From DAOMNO01 sp035443885 (GTDB taxonomy: Bacteria > Planctomycetota > Phycisphaerae > Phycisphaerales > SM1A02), in contig DAOMNO010000003.1 in NCBI GenBank assembly GCA_035443885.1, forward strand, positions 1-64,000: a DNA stretch of 64,000 nucleotides, written 5' to 3'. The position numbers and the translations under genes were made by a program. Shown piece by piece: positions 50,695-58,848 of this stretch. Numbering within the stretch: the first letter of the stretch is position 1; each line of letters begins with the position of its first letter. The notes under the pieces were generated by a model. That model searched no databases, was not told the DNA's origin, and saw only the letters and a list, made by a program, of their open reading frames with translations.

Positions 50695-52626
50695 ATGGCT
50701 CAGACGCCCCAGACCGACGCGCTTGCTCAGGAGCGCATTTACCATCCATCGCCGAACGAGGCGCAGTTCACTTTACGCGCCATCGTGACGGGGTGCATCA
50801 TCGGCGGCGTCGTGGGTGCGATGAACATCACGATCGGCCTCAAAATCGGCTGGAGTTTCGGCGGCTCGATCATTTCCGCCATTCTTGGCTTCGCTGTCTG
50901 GGCCATGCTTGCGCCGATGTTCCGCGCGAGGCCGTACGGCGTACTGGAAACCAACATCACGCAGACCACCGGCTCCGCAGCGGGCGCGATGGCCTCTGCG
51001 GGCGGGCTGCTCGCACCAATACCCGCGCTCGCCATGCTTGGCGATGAAAGCATCGTCATGAACTACCTGGAGATGACGCTGTGGTGCCTCGGCGTCGGAT
51101 ACCTCGGCGTGTTCTTCGCAGTCCCCTTGCGAAGGCAGATGGTTGTCGTCGAAAAATTGCGATTTCCATCCGGTACGGCGACGGCGGAGACCATCGTTTC
51201 CATTTTCGCGGAAGGCGCGGAAGCCATGCGCAAGGCGCGCGTGCTCCTCATCTGGGCTGTCATCGCGATGGCCTTCATCCTGCTGAAGTATCAACACTGG
51301 TTCGCGTTCCTCGGCTGGGAAGCAGCGTCATACGAAGGTTGGCGTGCGTTCGCCGGCGCGATTGAGAGGCCACCATTTCACGTCTGGCTTGCATCCTTGA
51401 CACAGTGGTCGGAACAGAACTTCACCGCGTTGAACTGGCCGCTGGCAATACTTGCAGGCGGACTCACTACTGCGGCTGCATGGGGATTTGTGCTGCTCAT
51501 CAGTCCGTCGATGACCGGTGCAGGGCTGCTCATCGGGCCTCGCATCGGCATTTCACTGCTGGCAGGCGCGATCGTCAGTTGGGGCATCATGGGGCCAATT
51601 GCCGTGCGGAACGGATGGACGGCTGAGGGGCTGGCCAACATCAGAGACTGGATTCTCTGGCCAGGTGTCGCGATTATGGTCGCCGATTCTCTCGCCGCCC
51701 TCGCACTGTCGTGGCGCACAATCCTCAACACATTCAGGCGAACACCAGCGGGTGAGGTCGGTGCTGTCATGGAGCCTGAAGACCAGCGCGTTCCGAACAT
51801 CTGGTGGCTCGGCGGACTTGCTGCTGGCTCCACACTCGCCATCATCGTGGCGTGGTGGGTGTTCTCAATACCACCGTGGATCACAGTTCTGGCGATTGCG
51901 CTCTCCTCGGTGCTGGCGATGATCGCCGTGCGCTCGACCGGCGAGACCGACATCAACCCCGTCGGCGGAATGGGCAAGGTCACGCAGCTTGCGTTCGCGG
52001 GTAACCCCATGGTTACAAACCTGATGGCGGCTTCCATCACTGGCGCTGGCGCTTCTCAGGCGGGCGACATGATGCACGACCTGAAAGCAGGACGGATGCT
52101 CGGCGCTTCACCACGCAAGCAGATTCTCTCGCAGTGCATTGGCATCACCGCAGGCGTCATGGTGGTCGTCCCCGCGTACTGGCTGCTGCGAAAAGTCGTC
52201 GAAGGCAACGGCTCATCCATTGGCGCAATGGATGGCGAATACCCCGCACCCGCAGCTCACGCATGGCGCGGCGTCGCGGTCGTGCTTTCCGAGGGCTTTG
52301 ACGCCTTGCCCCCGAACGCCGGCTGGGCAATTCTCATCGGCCTGATTCTCGGCACTCTCATGCCGCTTGTTCGCAAGCTCTTTCCCAAGTTCGCGCCGTA
52401 CTCACCGAGTGGCCTGGCGTTCGGCATCGCGTTCATCGTGCCTGCGATGTACCCCATTGCGATGTTCCTCGGCTCCATGTTGCTCGTGGCCTGGCGGAAC
52501 TGGAAGCCGATTCAACATAAAGCGCTGGTATTCGCTGTCGCATCGGGCTTGATCGCAGGCGAAGGCGTTACGAATCTGGCGGTCGCGCTCATCGATCTTG
52601 CTCGGCAGACATGGTGGATTCCATAA
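50695..52626 (+). CDS. Oligopeptide transporter, OPT family
   Basis: A 643-aa polytopic membrane protein with ~14-16 helices. It carries OPT-family motifs: TLRAIVTGCIIGGVVGAMNI, IGLKIGWSFGGSII, ETNITQTTGSAAGAMASAGG, RFPSGTATAETI and GAGASQAGDMMHDLKAGRML. OPT proteins import peptides or metal-nicotianamine-type chelates using the proton gradient. AAAGGAG lies 12 nt upstream of the chosen ATG. Together with the POT transporter at 58849 it points to peptide uptake. Confidence 0.92.
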   Translation: MAQTPQTDALAQERIYHPSPNEAQFTLRAIVTGCIIGGVVGAMNITIGLKIGWSFGGSIISAILGFAVWAMLAPMFRARPYGVLETNITQTTGSAAGAMASAGGLLAPIPALAMLGDESIVMNYLEMTLWCLGVGYLGVFFAVPLRRQMVVVEKLRFPSGTATAETIVSIFAEGAEAMRKARVLLIWAVIAMAFILLKYQHWFAFLGWEAASYEGWRAFAGAIERPPFHVWLASLTQWSEQNFTALNWPLAILAGGLTTAAAWGFVLLISPSMTGAGLLIGPRIGISLLAGAIVSWGIMGPIAVRNGWTAEGLANIRDWILWPGVAIMVADSLAALALSWRTILNTFRRTPAGEVGAVMEPEDQRVPNIWWLGGLAAGSTLAIIVAWWVFSIPPWITVLAIALSSVLAMIAVRSTGETDINPVGGMGKVTQLAFAGNPMVTNLMAASITGAGASQAGDMMHDLKAGRMLGASPRKQILSQCIGITAGVMVVVPAYWLLRKVVEGNGSSIGAMDGEYPAPAAHAWRGVAVVLSEGFDALPPNAGWAILIGLILGTLMPLVRKLFPKFAPYSPSGLAFGIAFIVPAMYPIAMFLGSMLLVAWRNWKPIQHKALVFAVASGLIAGEGVTNLAVALIDLARQTWWIP

Positions 52627-52639
52627 CGCCTGACCCGCA

Positions 52640-54061
52640 CTACTTCTTGATTTCGCCAAGATCAACGACCACGCCGCCGTGGCGGTAGAAATCCATGTTC
52701 AGCGTGTTCTGGTCGATGAATGTGAAGACGAGGTTGTTCGTCAGCGTTTCGTTGGCGTTGCGGAAATCGCCGAAGCCGGGGCTGGCGTACTCCACGTTGC
52801 GGTGCTTCTGCGCGTGATAGTGGAAGTGAAACAGCCCGGTGTAGCCCGCGTCGAACATCTCCTGCGGCGCCATGAATGTATTGTCATTTCGTCGCTGTCT
52901 CGGCGGAAACTCCTGCAAAATGAATCGGCCTGAATCATCCAACGACAGGATCCCGCCGTACTCCGTCGTCTTGTCGAGCCGATCGCGTTCGGCGTAATCA
53001 AACAGATGGCTCACCATCTCAGGGGTCTGGAATGCTCGAAGCGCCAGCAGCATTGCCGCCAGGTCCCCCCACGTCAGCGATTCGCGATGCGCATACAGGC
53101 GCTCAGCCGTGTTGCGCATATTGTTGTAGTTCGACCTCGCATCGTGATGCTTGCGGCCTCGAAGCTGTGAATCCAGCCGCGCATACAGCTCCGCCTCGGA
53201 TGCGCGAAGCAGATCAGGCTCATGCATGGCGGCGGACACCACGATCGGCAGATCGCGCAGCTCAAGCGAAGCGCGGCGTCGGGTATCCATCCCCTGAACA
53301 GCTTCTGTTGCCTGCGCCCAGAATGTCTCACGTGCCGGCATACGAAGCTGACGAAGCCAGAGAATCTCCTCGCGGTTGCGCGGCAGGATGCCGAGATCAA
53401 CCACGCCCGCGCGCAGGTCCATCATCATGGCGTCTTCCGGATGAATCTCCGCGTTCGCGACTAAGTCAAGCAGGCGCTCGCGCTGGCCAAGCCGGTGCAG
53501 CAACGCCCAGCATCGCGTTCGCAGCCCGTGCTGGGCGACAGAGCGAGATTCCACAAAGAGATCAAACACCATGTCGCCCACACGCTCATCGCCGTGCAGG
53601 CGAGCCAGCGCCTGATACTCCGGCCGCTCGGTTTCATCCTGCGTAAAAACCGTCGGCCTCGCCCAACTGCTCACCAGCGCGGGGGTCAGGTCGATCCACC
53701 CCCGATCGGCGATCACGCCCGCAAGCTGCTTGAGCCACTCCCAGGCGACGAGATTCGGAAATCGCTGCCGGATCGTTACTTTCAGCCCCGGCAGGTCGCG
53801 CTCTTCGAGCCGCTCCAGCGCGGCCATTCGCACCTGCGGAGTGTAGCCCGGTCGCCAGATCAACCCATGAAGCTGCTCCAGATACGCCCGGTCGTTCGGC
53901 TCCGCGTCGAGCATCCGCATCGCTGCCAGATGATTCTGCGGAACGGCGTTTACATCCTGAAGTTCAGCACGCGGGTCTTTGATCTTCGGGGCGGTCGTGC
54001 AGCCCGTCGGCAAGACAATAAAGGCGAGGAGCATCACGGTGAAAACAGTGCGGGGAGTCAT
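52640..54061 (-). CDS. Lipoprotein of unknown function
   Basis: A 473-aa protein with a lipoprotein signal (MTPRTVFTVMLLAFIVLPTG followed by Cys). The mature part is helical and HEAT-like for residues ~60-250 (VRMAALERLEERDLPGLKVT). The C-terminal ~120 residues include YNNMRNTAERLYAHRESLTW and a TGLFHFHYHAQKH stretch with several His. No known family was recognised. Its start codon follows a TACACT hexamer by 6 nt. It converges with the OPT gene (stop codons 13 nt apart). Confidence 0.72.
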   Translation of the reverse strand: MTPRTVFTVMLLAFIVLPTGCTTAPKIKDPRAELQDVNAVPQNHLAAMRMLDAEPNDRAYLEQLHGLIWRPGYTPQVRMAALERLEERDLPGLKVTIRQRFPNLVAWEWLKQLAGVIADRGWIDLTPALVSSWARPTVFTQDETERPEYQALARLHGDERVGDMVFDLFVESRSVAQHGLRTRCWALLHRLGQRERLLDLVANAEIHPEDAMMMDLRAGVVDLGILPRNREEILWLRQLRMPARETFWAQATEAVQGMDTRRRASLELRDLPIVVSAAMHEPDLLRASEAELYARLDSQLRGRKHHDARSNYNNMRNTAERLYAHRESLTWGDLAAMLLALRAFQTPEMVSHLFDYAERDRLDKTTEYGGILSLDDSGRFILQEFPPRQRRNDNTFMAPQEMFDAGYTGLFHFHYHAQKHRNVEYASPGFGDFRNANETLTNNLVFTFIDQNTLNMDFYRHGGVVVDLGEIKK

Positions 54062-54067
54062 GGTTAC

Positions 54068-54073
54068 AGTGTA
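54068..54073 (-). promoter_or_regulatory. Putative -10 element (leaderless) of the lipoprotein gene
   Basis: On the minus strand TACACT lies 6 nt before the ATG at 54061. Confidence 0.45.
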
Positions 54074-54144
54074 CCGCCCGCGCTGAATCGACCGCATGAC
54101 ATGCCGCAAAAACGCCCCCGCTGGCCTCATCTGCATGAGCGATC

Positions 54145-54150
54145 TAAGAT
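54145..54150 (+). promoter_or_regulatory. Putative -10 element (leaderless) of the NifU-domain gene
   Basis: TAAGAT lies 9 nt before ATG 54160, with no Shine-Dalgarno. Confidence 0.4.
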
Positions 54151-54159
54151 TCACACATC

Positions 54160-54435
54160 ATGACACATGAAGATGCACGATCTCAGGCCACCCACGGAGA
54201 ATCGCAGTCGCTCCGCGATCAGGTCGAGCACGTGCTGAACATGATCCGCCCCGCTGTGCAATCCGACGGCGGCGACCTCGAACTCGTCAATGTCAGCGAT
54301 GACGGCCTCGTGCAGGTGCGATTCCACGGTGCGTGCGTCGGGTGCCCGTCCAGCACGATGACGCTCCAGTCCGGCATCGAGCGGAACCTCAAGCAGCACA
54401 TTCCGGGCGTTCGGGCCGTGGAATCTGTGCTCTAA
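54160..54435 (+). CDS. NifU C-terminal-domain (Nfu-type) Fe-S scaffold protein
   Basis: A 91-aa protein. The Nfu signature is complete: MIRPAVQSDGGDLELVNVSD, VRFHGACVGCPSSTMTLQSG (CxxC around residues 58-61) and IERNLKQHIPGVRAVESV. It carries or delivers Fe-S clusters to target enzymes. It lacks the A-type domain found in NfuA of E. coli, so it is the minimal Nfu form. No suf or isc genes lie nearby. Confidence 0.93.
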   Translation: MTHEDARSQATHGESQSLRDQVEHVLNMIRPAVQSDGGDLELVNVSDDGLVQVRFHGACVGCPSSTMTLQSGIERNLKQHIPGVRAVESVL

Positions 54436-54516
54436 GTCTCTGCCTATCATCGGCTTAGCCTGAGACTGGCCGGCATTGATCGCCCGAAGTCAATCTCAAA
54501 TCCGGCACGATTTCAC

Positions 54517-54544
54517 TTGGCGGCCACCAGAAATCGTGTACCCT
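54517..54544 (+). promoter_or_regulatory. Putative promoter of csrA
   Basis: TTGGCG (54517-54522), 16-nt spacer, TACCCT (54539-54544). A leader of ~50 nt with a GC-rich GCGCGC stretch follows before the AGGAGG site. Confidence 0.4.
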
Positions 54545-54601
54545 GTGGGTGGTGGAAGCGCGCACGCACGCGCCTAATGAAGTCGGCAGGAGGTCCGTCA
54601 C

Positions 54602-54829
54602 ATGCTTGTCATCACACGCCGGGAAGGCGAAGAAGTGGTCATCGGCGATCCGGCCAATCCGGCGGGGATCGTCCGCATTGCGTCGATCAAGGGAGACCGC
54701 GTGCGTTTGGCGTTCGCGTTTCCTCGCGAAATCGAAGTTCATCGTCGCGAAATCGCGGATCAGATCGTTGCTGCGAAGCCTGACATCGCGGGCAAGATTC
54801 GTCCTGCTGCGGGCGGCGAAGCGCGCTGA
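54602..54829 (+). CDS. csrA: Carbon storage regulator CsrA
   Basis: A 75-aa RNA-binding post-transcriptional regulator. MLVITRREGEEVVIGDP is the CsrA start (usually MLILTRRxGE), followed by VRIASIKGDRVRLAFAFPRE and IEVHRREI, with the conserved RNA-contact residues near both ends of the dimer strands. AGGAGGT lies 7 nt upstream. It represses or stabilises mRNAs by binding GGA motifs, commonly in flagellar and carbon-storage control. fliW, its usual antagonist, is not adjacent. Confidence 0.94.
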   Translation: MLVITRREGEEVVIGDPANPAGIVRIASIKGDRVRLAFAFPREIEVHRREIADQIVAAKPDIAGKIRPAAGGEAR

Positions 54830-55280
54830 ACAGCCGCACGCGACCGATCGCTTCACGCTCTGAATCTTCAACTCGTCAAAGGCTCGCGGTGCGTGGTGGG
54901 CGCGCCACGAGCGCAGGGAAGTAACGATCGTCCTGCACGAGCGCGCTCCGCCGCGCTCGCACAGGGTGAAGGTCGGCGGGAGCCTGCCAGCTCGTGCCGA
55001 CGGCGGTTGAGATCGGTCGGCGTTCCGTGCGGACCGCATCTCATGCTTTGTAGTCGGGTCTTCCGTGCACCCGACCGGCGTTTCAACGGGATTCAGCCGA
55101 GGCTGTCTATCCTGCACGTTCCGGTCATCCGTAACCGGTTCGCAGCAGAAGCCATCGACCACCGGGCATCCCTGCCCGGGCATCCCCGACGATGAAGCAT
55201 CCATCCGAGTCTCGATGGACGATTCGTCGTCATGCCTGACGCCGCCCTCTCGCAACGGTGCGCTGCCGCTGCTGAGGTTA
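54830..55280. other. Gene-poor interval between csrA and mraZ
   Basis: 450 nt with no recognisable gene, lying downstream of both flanking genes (they converge). It contains a short tandem repeat around 55171-55195 built on CCGGGCATCCC. Searches by eye for RNase P RNA, tmRNA and SRP RNA signatures on both strands gave nothing. Confidence 0.4.
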
Positions 55281-55778
55281 CTACGTTCGATCTCCCTCTC
55301 GCGCTCGTCCTTGTCGCTGCTGCTCGAGCGCCTGCCTGGCGCGGAGCATGATGTCGCCTTGCTTCGCCATCTTCTCGGCCCGCAGCGCATTCCATTGCAC
55401 AGGGTCGCGAAGTTCCAAATGATCCTTCACGCCGAGGATCACAATCGTTTGACCAAGTCCTGCTTCGATAATCGTGCGCTCTGGCAGTCGAATGCGCCCG
55501 GCACTGTCCATCTCGAGGCGTCGTGACTGCGAAAAGAACAGTTCGTCGAACTCCAGCAACTCGTCCGGCGGGAGAAGCGATTGCTCCATCGCGCCGGCCA
55601 TGCGATCGAACGTCGCTTCCGGCCAGAGCCATGGCACCCTGTTCGCACCTGGTGAGACATAAAACACCGGCGCGAGACCAGCCGCTTCCATGCGGGTGCG
55701 AACTTCGGATGGAATCGCCACCCGCTGCTTCGCGTCGATCGTGTGCTCGTATTCGCCGGTAAAGATCACGCATTCCAT
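55281..55778 (-). CDS. mraZ: Transcriptional regulator MraZ
   Basis: A 165-aa MraZ with two AbrB-like halves: FTGEYEHTIDAKQRVAIPSE and SRRLEMDSAGRIRLPERTII, each with the DxxxR motif. EATFDRMAGAM and LGVKDHLELRDP are also conserved. It binds DNA at TGGG-box repeats and controls the dcw cell-division cluster, including its own gene. Here it stands alone: rsmH and ftsL do not follow. ATG 55778 matches the family N-terminus; TGGG boxes lie in its promoter. Confidence 0.93.
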   Translation of the reverse strand: MECVIFTGEYEHTIDAKQRVAIPSEVRTRMEAAGLAPVFYVSPGANRVPWLWPEATFDRMAGAMEQSLLPPDELLEFDELFFSQSRRLEMDSAGRIRLPERTIIEAGLGQTIVILGVKDHLELRDPVQWNALRAEKMAKQGDIMLRARQALEQQRQGRAREGDRT

Positions 55779-55798
55779 CCTCGGCTGACGACCGGCGA

Positions 55799-55827
55799 AG
55801 CTTAACCCACAACGCCCCACTTTTCAA
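55799..55827 (-). promoter_or_regulatory. mraZ promoter with two TGGG boxes in the spacer
   Basis: On the minus strand TTGAAA (55822-55827), a 17-nt spacer, TAAGCT (55799-55804). Two TGGG boxes (plus-strand CCCA at 55806-55809 and 55816-55819) sit in the spacer exactly 10 bp apart, the spacing of known MraZ boxes. This predicts autorepression. Confidence 0.6.
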
Positions 55828-56075
55828 CACAAGAACTCACTTGGCTGCACTATCGAACACCAAACACCAGCCGATCACAAAAACCGCGTGTCTTTCAAGC
55901 TTCTGTATGACATGGGTTTATCAGCGATATCCCACGCTGCTGAATCACAAAAAAAATCTTTTCCAAGCCAGTTTCTCGTCATGCACGACACGGCTGCGAC
56001 CGATGCAACACTCGTGCGCGTTCGTGCCCTGATGATCGAGCGCGGTAATGTTGTGCTATTGCGGAGAGTGTGAAC
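55828..56075. other. AT-rich divergent intergenic region
   Basis: The region separates mraZ from the flavin reductase gene. It includes an A-tract near 55949-55957. A 61-codon plus-strand frame (55888-56073) shows no family pattern and was not called. Confidence 0.4.
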
Positions 56076-56603
56076 ATGAGCCAACCGGAAGCCAGCGGCA
56101 TGAGCCGGGCGATGGCGCAGATTCCCTGCGGCTCCTTTGTTCTCACCGCTGCGCATGACGATGCTTCCGCGGGTGTACTCGTGCACTGGGTGCAGCGATG
56201 CTCCGTGGAGCCGCCGCTGGTCGCCGTCGCACTTGAACGAGGCCACTTCATCGAGCCGCTCATTCGCGACAGCCGCGCGTTCGCGCTCTGCCAGATTGCT
56301 GCGAACGATCCGTTTCTCGCTCGCAAGTTCACCGCCACAGCGCCGCCACCTGCGATGCGGCCCGGCAACGGCGGCGAATACTGCTCACCCGATGATCCGT
56401 TCATCAGTCTTGCTGTACGTCTGTCGAGAACAGGCTCGCCGATCATCGAACGTTCAATGAGCTATCTCGAATGCGAACTGGCGCACAACATCGACCTTGC
56501 GGGCGATCACCGGTTGTATGTCGGGCTAGTCCTGACAGGCGGAATGCTCTGCGAAGCCGAGCCAGCCATCTACTTTGGCGAGAACGGCTCCGCGCTCAAG
56601 TAA
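56076..56603 (+). CDS. Flavin reductase-like, FMN-binding protein
   Basis: A 175-aa protein of the flavin reductase-like domain family. PCGSFVLTAAHDDASAGVLV and HWVQRCSVEPPLVAVALERG match the conserved split-barrel N-terminus; SRAFALCQIAAND and the YLECELAHNIDLAGDHRLYV segment complete the fold. It probably binds FMN and reduces flavin or an attached substrate. GGAGAG is 7 nt upstream. It converges with the glycosyltransferase gene. Confidence 0.88.
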   Translation: MSQPEASGMSRAMAQIPCGSFVLTAAHDDASAGVLVHWVQRCSVEPPLVAVALERGHFIEPLIRDSRAFALCQIAANDPFLARKFTATAPPPAMRPGNGGEYCSPDDPFISLAVRLSRTGSPIIERSMSYLECELAHNIDLAGDHRLYVGLVLTGGMLCEAEPAIYFGENGSALK

Positions 56604-56612
56604 CTGCGCGGC

Positions 56613-57737
56613 TCACAAGCCCAGCGCTTCACGCACATGGCGCAGCATTGCTTCATCAAAGGCTGCTTCACTGAATCGCTCCGCATTTGCCCGACACTTT
56701 GATGCATCAAATCGCTTCACACGCGCTTCTTCTGCCGCGTCAATCAATGCGCTGGGCGATTGCTCGGCGAAGAATACGCCCGTCTCATCATTGACCGTTT
56801 CCAATGCGCCGCCCGCAGCAAACGCAACGACCGGGCACCCTGCCGCCTGCGCCTCGACAGCAATGATGCCGAAGTCTTCCATCTGTGGAAAAACAAGAGC
56901 TTTCGCGCGTCTGTACAGCTCGTGTAACTTTTCATCCGACACGCGACCGAGCATTTCAACGGTCGGCCCTGCCAGCGCCGCGAGCCGTTTCGCCTGTGAA
57001 CCGCTTCCCGCAATCTTGAGTGAGAATCCTGCGCGGTTCGCGGCTTCGATCACCAACTCCGTTTTCTTGTATGGCTCCAGCGCACTGACAACAAGCAACC
57101 ACTCCTCGCGCTGCACACGCGCATCTGGCGTGAAAAACTCCGTTCGCACAGGCGGATACACCACATGCGACTCACGACCATAACAGCGCATGATGCGTGC
57201 CGCTGTGTGCGCGCTGTTGGCGATGAAGCGATCCACTCGCTTCGCCGTAGTGCAATCCCACCGTTGAAAGCGCCGCCTCATCATGCGAAGACCGAGTGAT
57301 CGCACACAGCCGCCCCTGCCGGATGCGTATTCATCCGTCTGCTCCCAGAAGTATCGTGCGGGGCTATGGCAATAGCACACATGCGGCGTCCCGCGAGGCG
57401 CGCGAATCGACTTCATCACCGCTGAACTCGTTGAGATCAACAGATCGCATGGCGCAACATCAAGCCGCTCCACCGCCCATGGCATCAGCGGCAGATACCA
57501 TCGTCTGAGCCCACCCGACGCACCCGGCAGATGCTGCAAACTCGATGTGATGACACTGCATGCGCGAATGGCGTCCGTCATCGGGCGACCATCATCAACC
57601 AGTGTGTACAACTCCGTTGGCCCGAACAGCCGCGCCAGCCGATCAAGCACCTGCTCGCCGCCGCGCATGCCGACCAGCCAGTCATGCGCCAGCGCAACTC
57701 GGCGATCGGCGAGGGCGTCTATCATCGTGGACTTCAT
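56613..57737 (-). CDS. Glycosyltransferase family 4 (GT-B) protein
   Basis: A 374-aa GT-B glycosyltransferase. VALAHDWLVGMRGGEQVLDR opens the acceptor domain; FIANSAHTAARIMRCYGRES and VVYPPVRTEFFTPDARVQRE mark the hinge; the donor-site EX7E motif is in ALVFPQMEDFGIIAVEAQAA, followed by GCPVVAFAAGGALETV. It likely builds exopolysaccharide or LPS sugar. Its start codon overlaps that of the divergent amidohydrolase gene within a CATG. The weak ribosome site leaves a start at 57725 possible. Confidence 0.9.
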   Translation of the reverse strand: MKSTMIDALADRRVALAHDWLVGMRGGEQVLDRLARLFGPTELYTLVDDGRPMTDAIRACSVITSSLQHLPGASGGLRRWYLPLMPWAVERLDVAPCDLLISTSSAVMKSIRAPRGTPHVCYCHSPARYFWEQTDEYASGRGGCVRSLGLRMMRRRFQRWDCTTAKRVDRFIANSAHTAARIMRCYGRESHVVYPPVRTEFFTPDARVQREEWLLVVSALEPYKKTELVIEAANRAGFSLKIAGSGSQAKRLAALAGPTVEMLGRVSDEKLHELYRRAKALVFPQMEDFGIIAVEAQAAGCPVVAFAAGGALETVNDETGVFFAEQSPSALIDAAEEARVKRFDASKCRANAERFSEAAFDEAMLRHVREALGL

Positions 57738-58845
57738 GGCTTCATCATCATCACACACATCCGCGCGTTACAACGCTTCCAACCGACTGGGGCTGGATTA
57801 TGCCGTGGAAGCATCAAAACTGCACGCACCACCCGTGCCCATCATCGATGTCCACTCTCACATCAGCGGCGAGCGAGCTGCGAGAATCTATCGGCGCGCC
57901 GCGGAACTCTACGGGATCGGCCTTACCTACTCAATGACGCAGCTTGAGCACGTCCAGGCCATGCAGGACGTTTTCGGCGAGTCGATCCGCTTTATCGCCG
58001 TGCCAAACTACATGGCGGAAGATCGTCGCTACCACATGGGTCGCGGCTTCATCGAGCGCATTGAGCATTTTCACACACTCGGCTGCCGCATCGTGAAGTT
58101 CTGGGTGGCGCCTCGCGCGACAGACTACGCCATCGCGCTCGGCGATCCTTCCTTCATGCGGCTGGACGCGCCGATTCGCATCGAAGCGATGGAAGCGGCG
58201 CACGCACTCGGCATGGTATTCATGGTGCATGTAGCCGACCCTGACACATGGTTCGCCACGCGATACCGCGATGCATCCATCTACGGCACGAAGCTCGCAC
58301 AATATGAGCCTCTGGAACGATTGCTGGATCGCTTCACGCAGCCATGGATTGCCGCTCACATGGGTGGTTGGCCGGAAGATTTGAACTTTCTCACCGGTCT
58401 GCTTGATCGTCATCCGAATCTTCATCTTGATACAAGCGCGACGAAGTGGATGGTCCGCGAACTCAGCCGTCACTCGCGCCACGAACTGCTTGCATTTCTC
58501 AAGCGATTCCAAGGCCGTATTCTCTTCGGCTCAGACATCGTTACGTCCGACGATCATCTCGTCGCTGCGGAAAAGACAAATGAGATGAGCGCGAAGGCCG
58601 CCAGCGAAGAAGAGGCATTCGATCTCTATGCCAGCCGCTATTGGGCTCTTCGCACGCTGTTTGAAACCGACTACGAAGGCGAATCGCCGATTGCAGACCC
58701 TGATCTCGCCATGGTCGAACCGAATCGCTACACCACAATGGATGCGCCGCCACTGCGAGGGAAGCAACTGCCGCGCGATCTCCTGCGCATGATCTACCAC
58801 GATGCAGCGCACAATCTGCTGGAACCGCTGCACACGCCATCATGA
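57736..58845 (+). CDS. Amidohydrolase-family protein (PF04909-type TIM barrel)
   Basis: A 369-aa metal-dependent hydrolase. Metal ligands are visible: HxH in IIDVHSHISGERAA, His in GMVFMVHVADPDTW, His in WIAAHMGGWPEDLNFL and Asp in ILFGSDIVTSDDHL. The family includes decarboxylases and lactone hydrolases, so the reaction is uncertain. The first ~40 residues (MASSSSHTSARYNASNRLGL) are poorly conserved, so a later start is possible. A TATCAT hexamer is 10 nt upstream. It converges with the POT gene, stops 3 nt apart. Confidence 0.85.
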   Translation: MASSSSHTSARYNASNRLGLDYAVEASKLHAPPVPIIDVHSHISGERAARIYRRAAELYGIGLTYSMTQLEHVQAMQDVFGESIRFIAVPNYMAEDRRYHMGRGFIERIEHFHTLGCRIVKFWVAPRATDYAIALGDPSFMRLDAPIRIEAMEAAHALGMVFMVHVADPDTWFATRYRDASIYGTKLAQYEPLERLLDRFTQPWIAAHMGGWPEDLNFLTGLLDRHPNLHLDTSATKWMVRELSRHSRHELLAFLKRFQGRILFGSDIVTSDDHLVAAEKTNEMSAKAASEEEAFDLYASRYWALRTLFETDYEGESPIADPDLAMVEPNRYTTMDAPPLRGKQLPRDLLRMIYHDAAHNLLEPLHTPS

Positions 58846-58848
58846 CGA

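Noticed and set aside
54830..55280. RNase P RNA or other housekeeping RNA next to mraZ
   Set aside because: Neither strand shows the GAGGAAAGTCC-type core or other conserved RNase P, tmRNA or SRP RNA segments.
54455..55390. Long minus-strand open frame across csrA and the gap before mraZ
   Set aside because: It is antisense to csrA, has no family pattern, and its Arg/Ser-rich composition is typical of GC-driven open frames.
55888..56073. 61-aa plus-strand frame between mraZ and the flavin reductase gene
   Set aside because: No ribosome site, no family motif, and it lies in an AT-rich promoter region.
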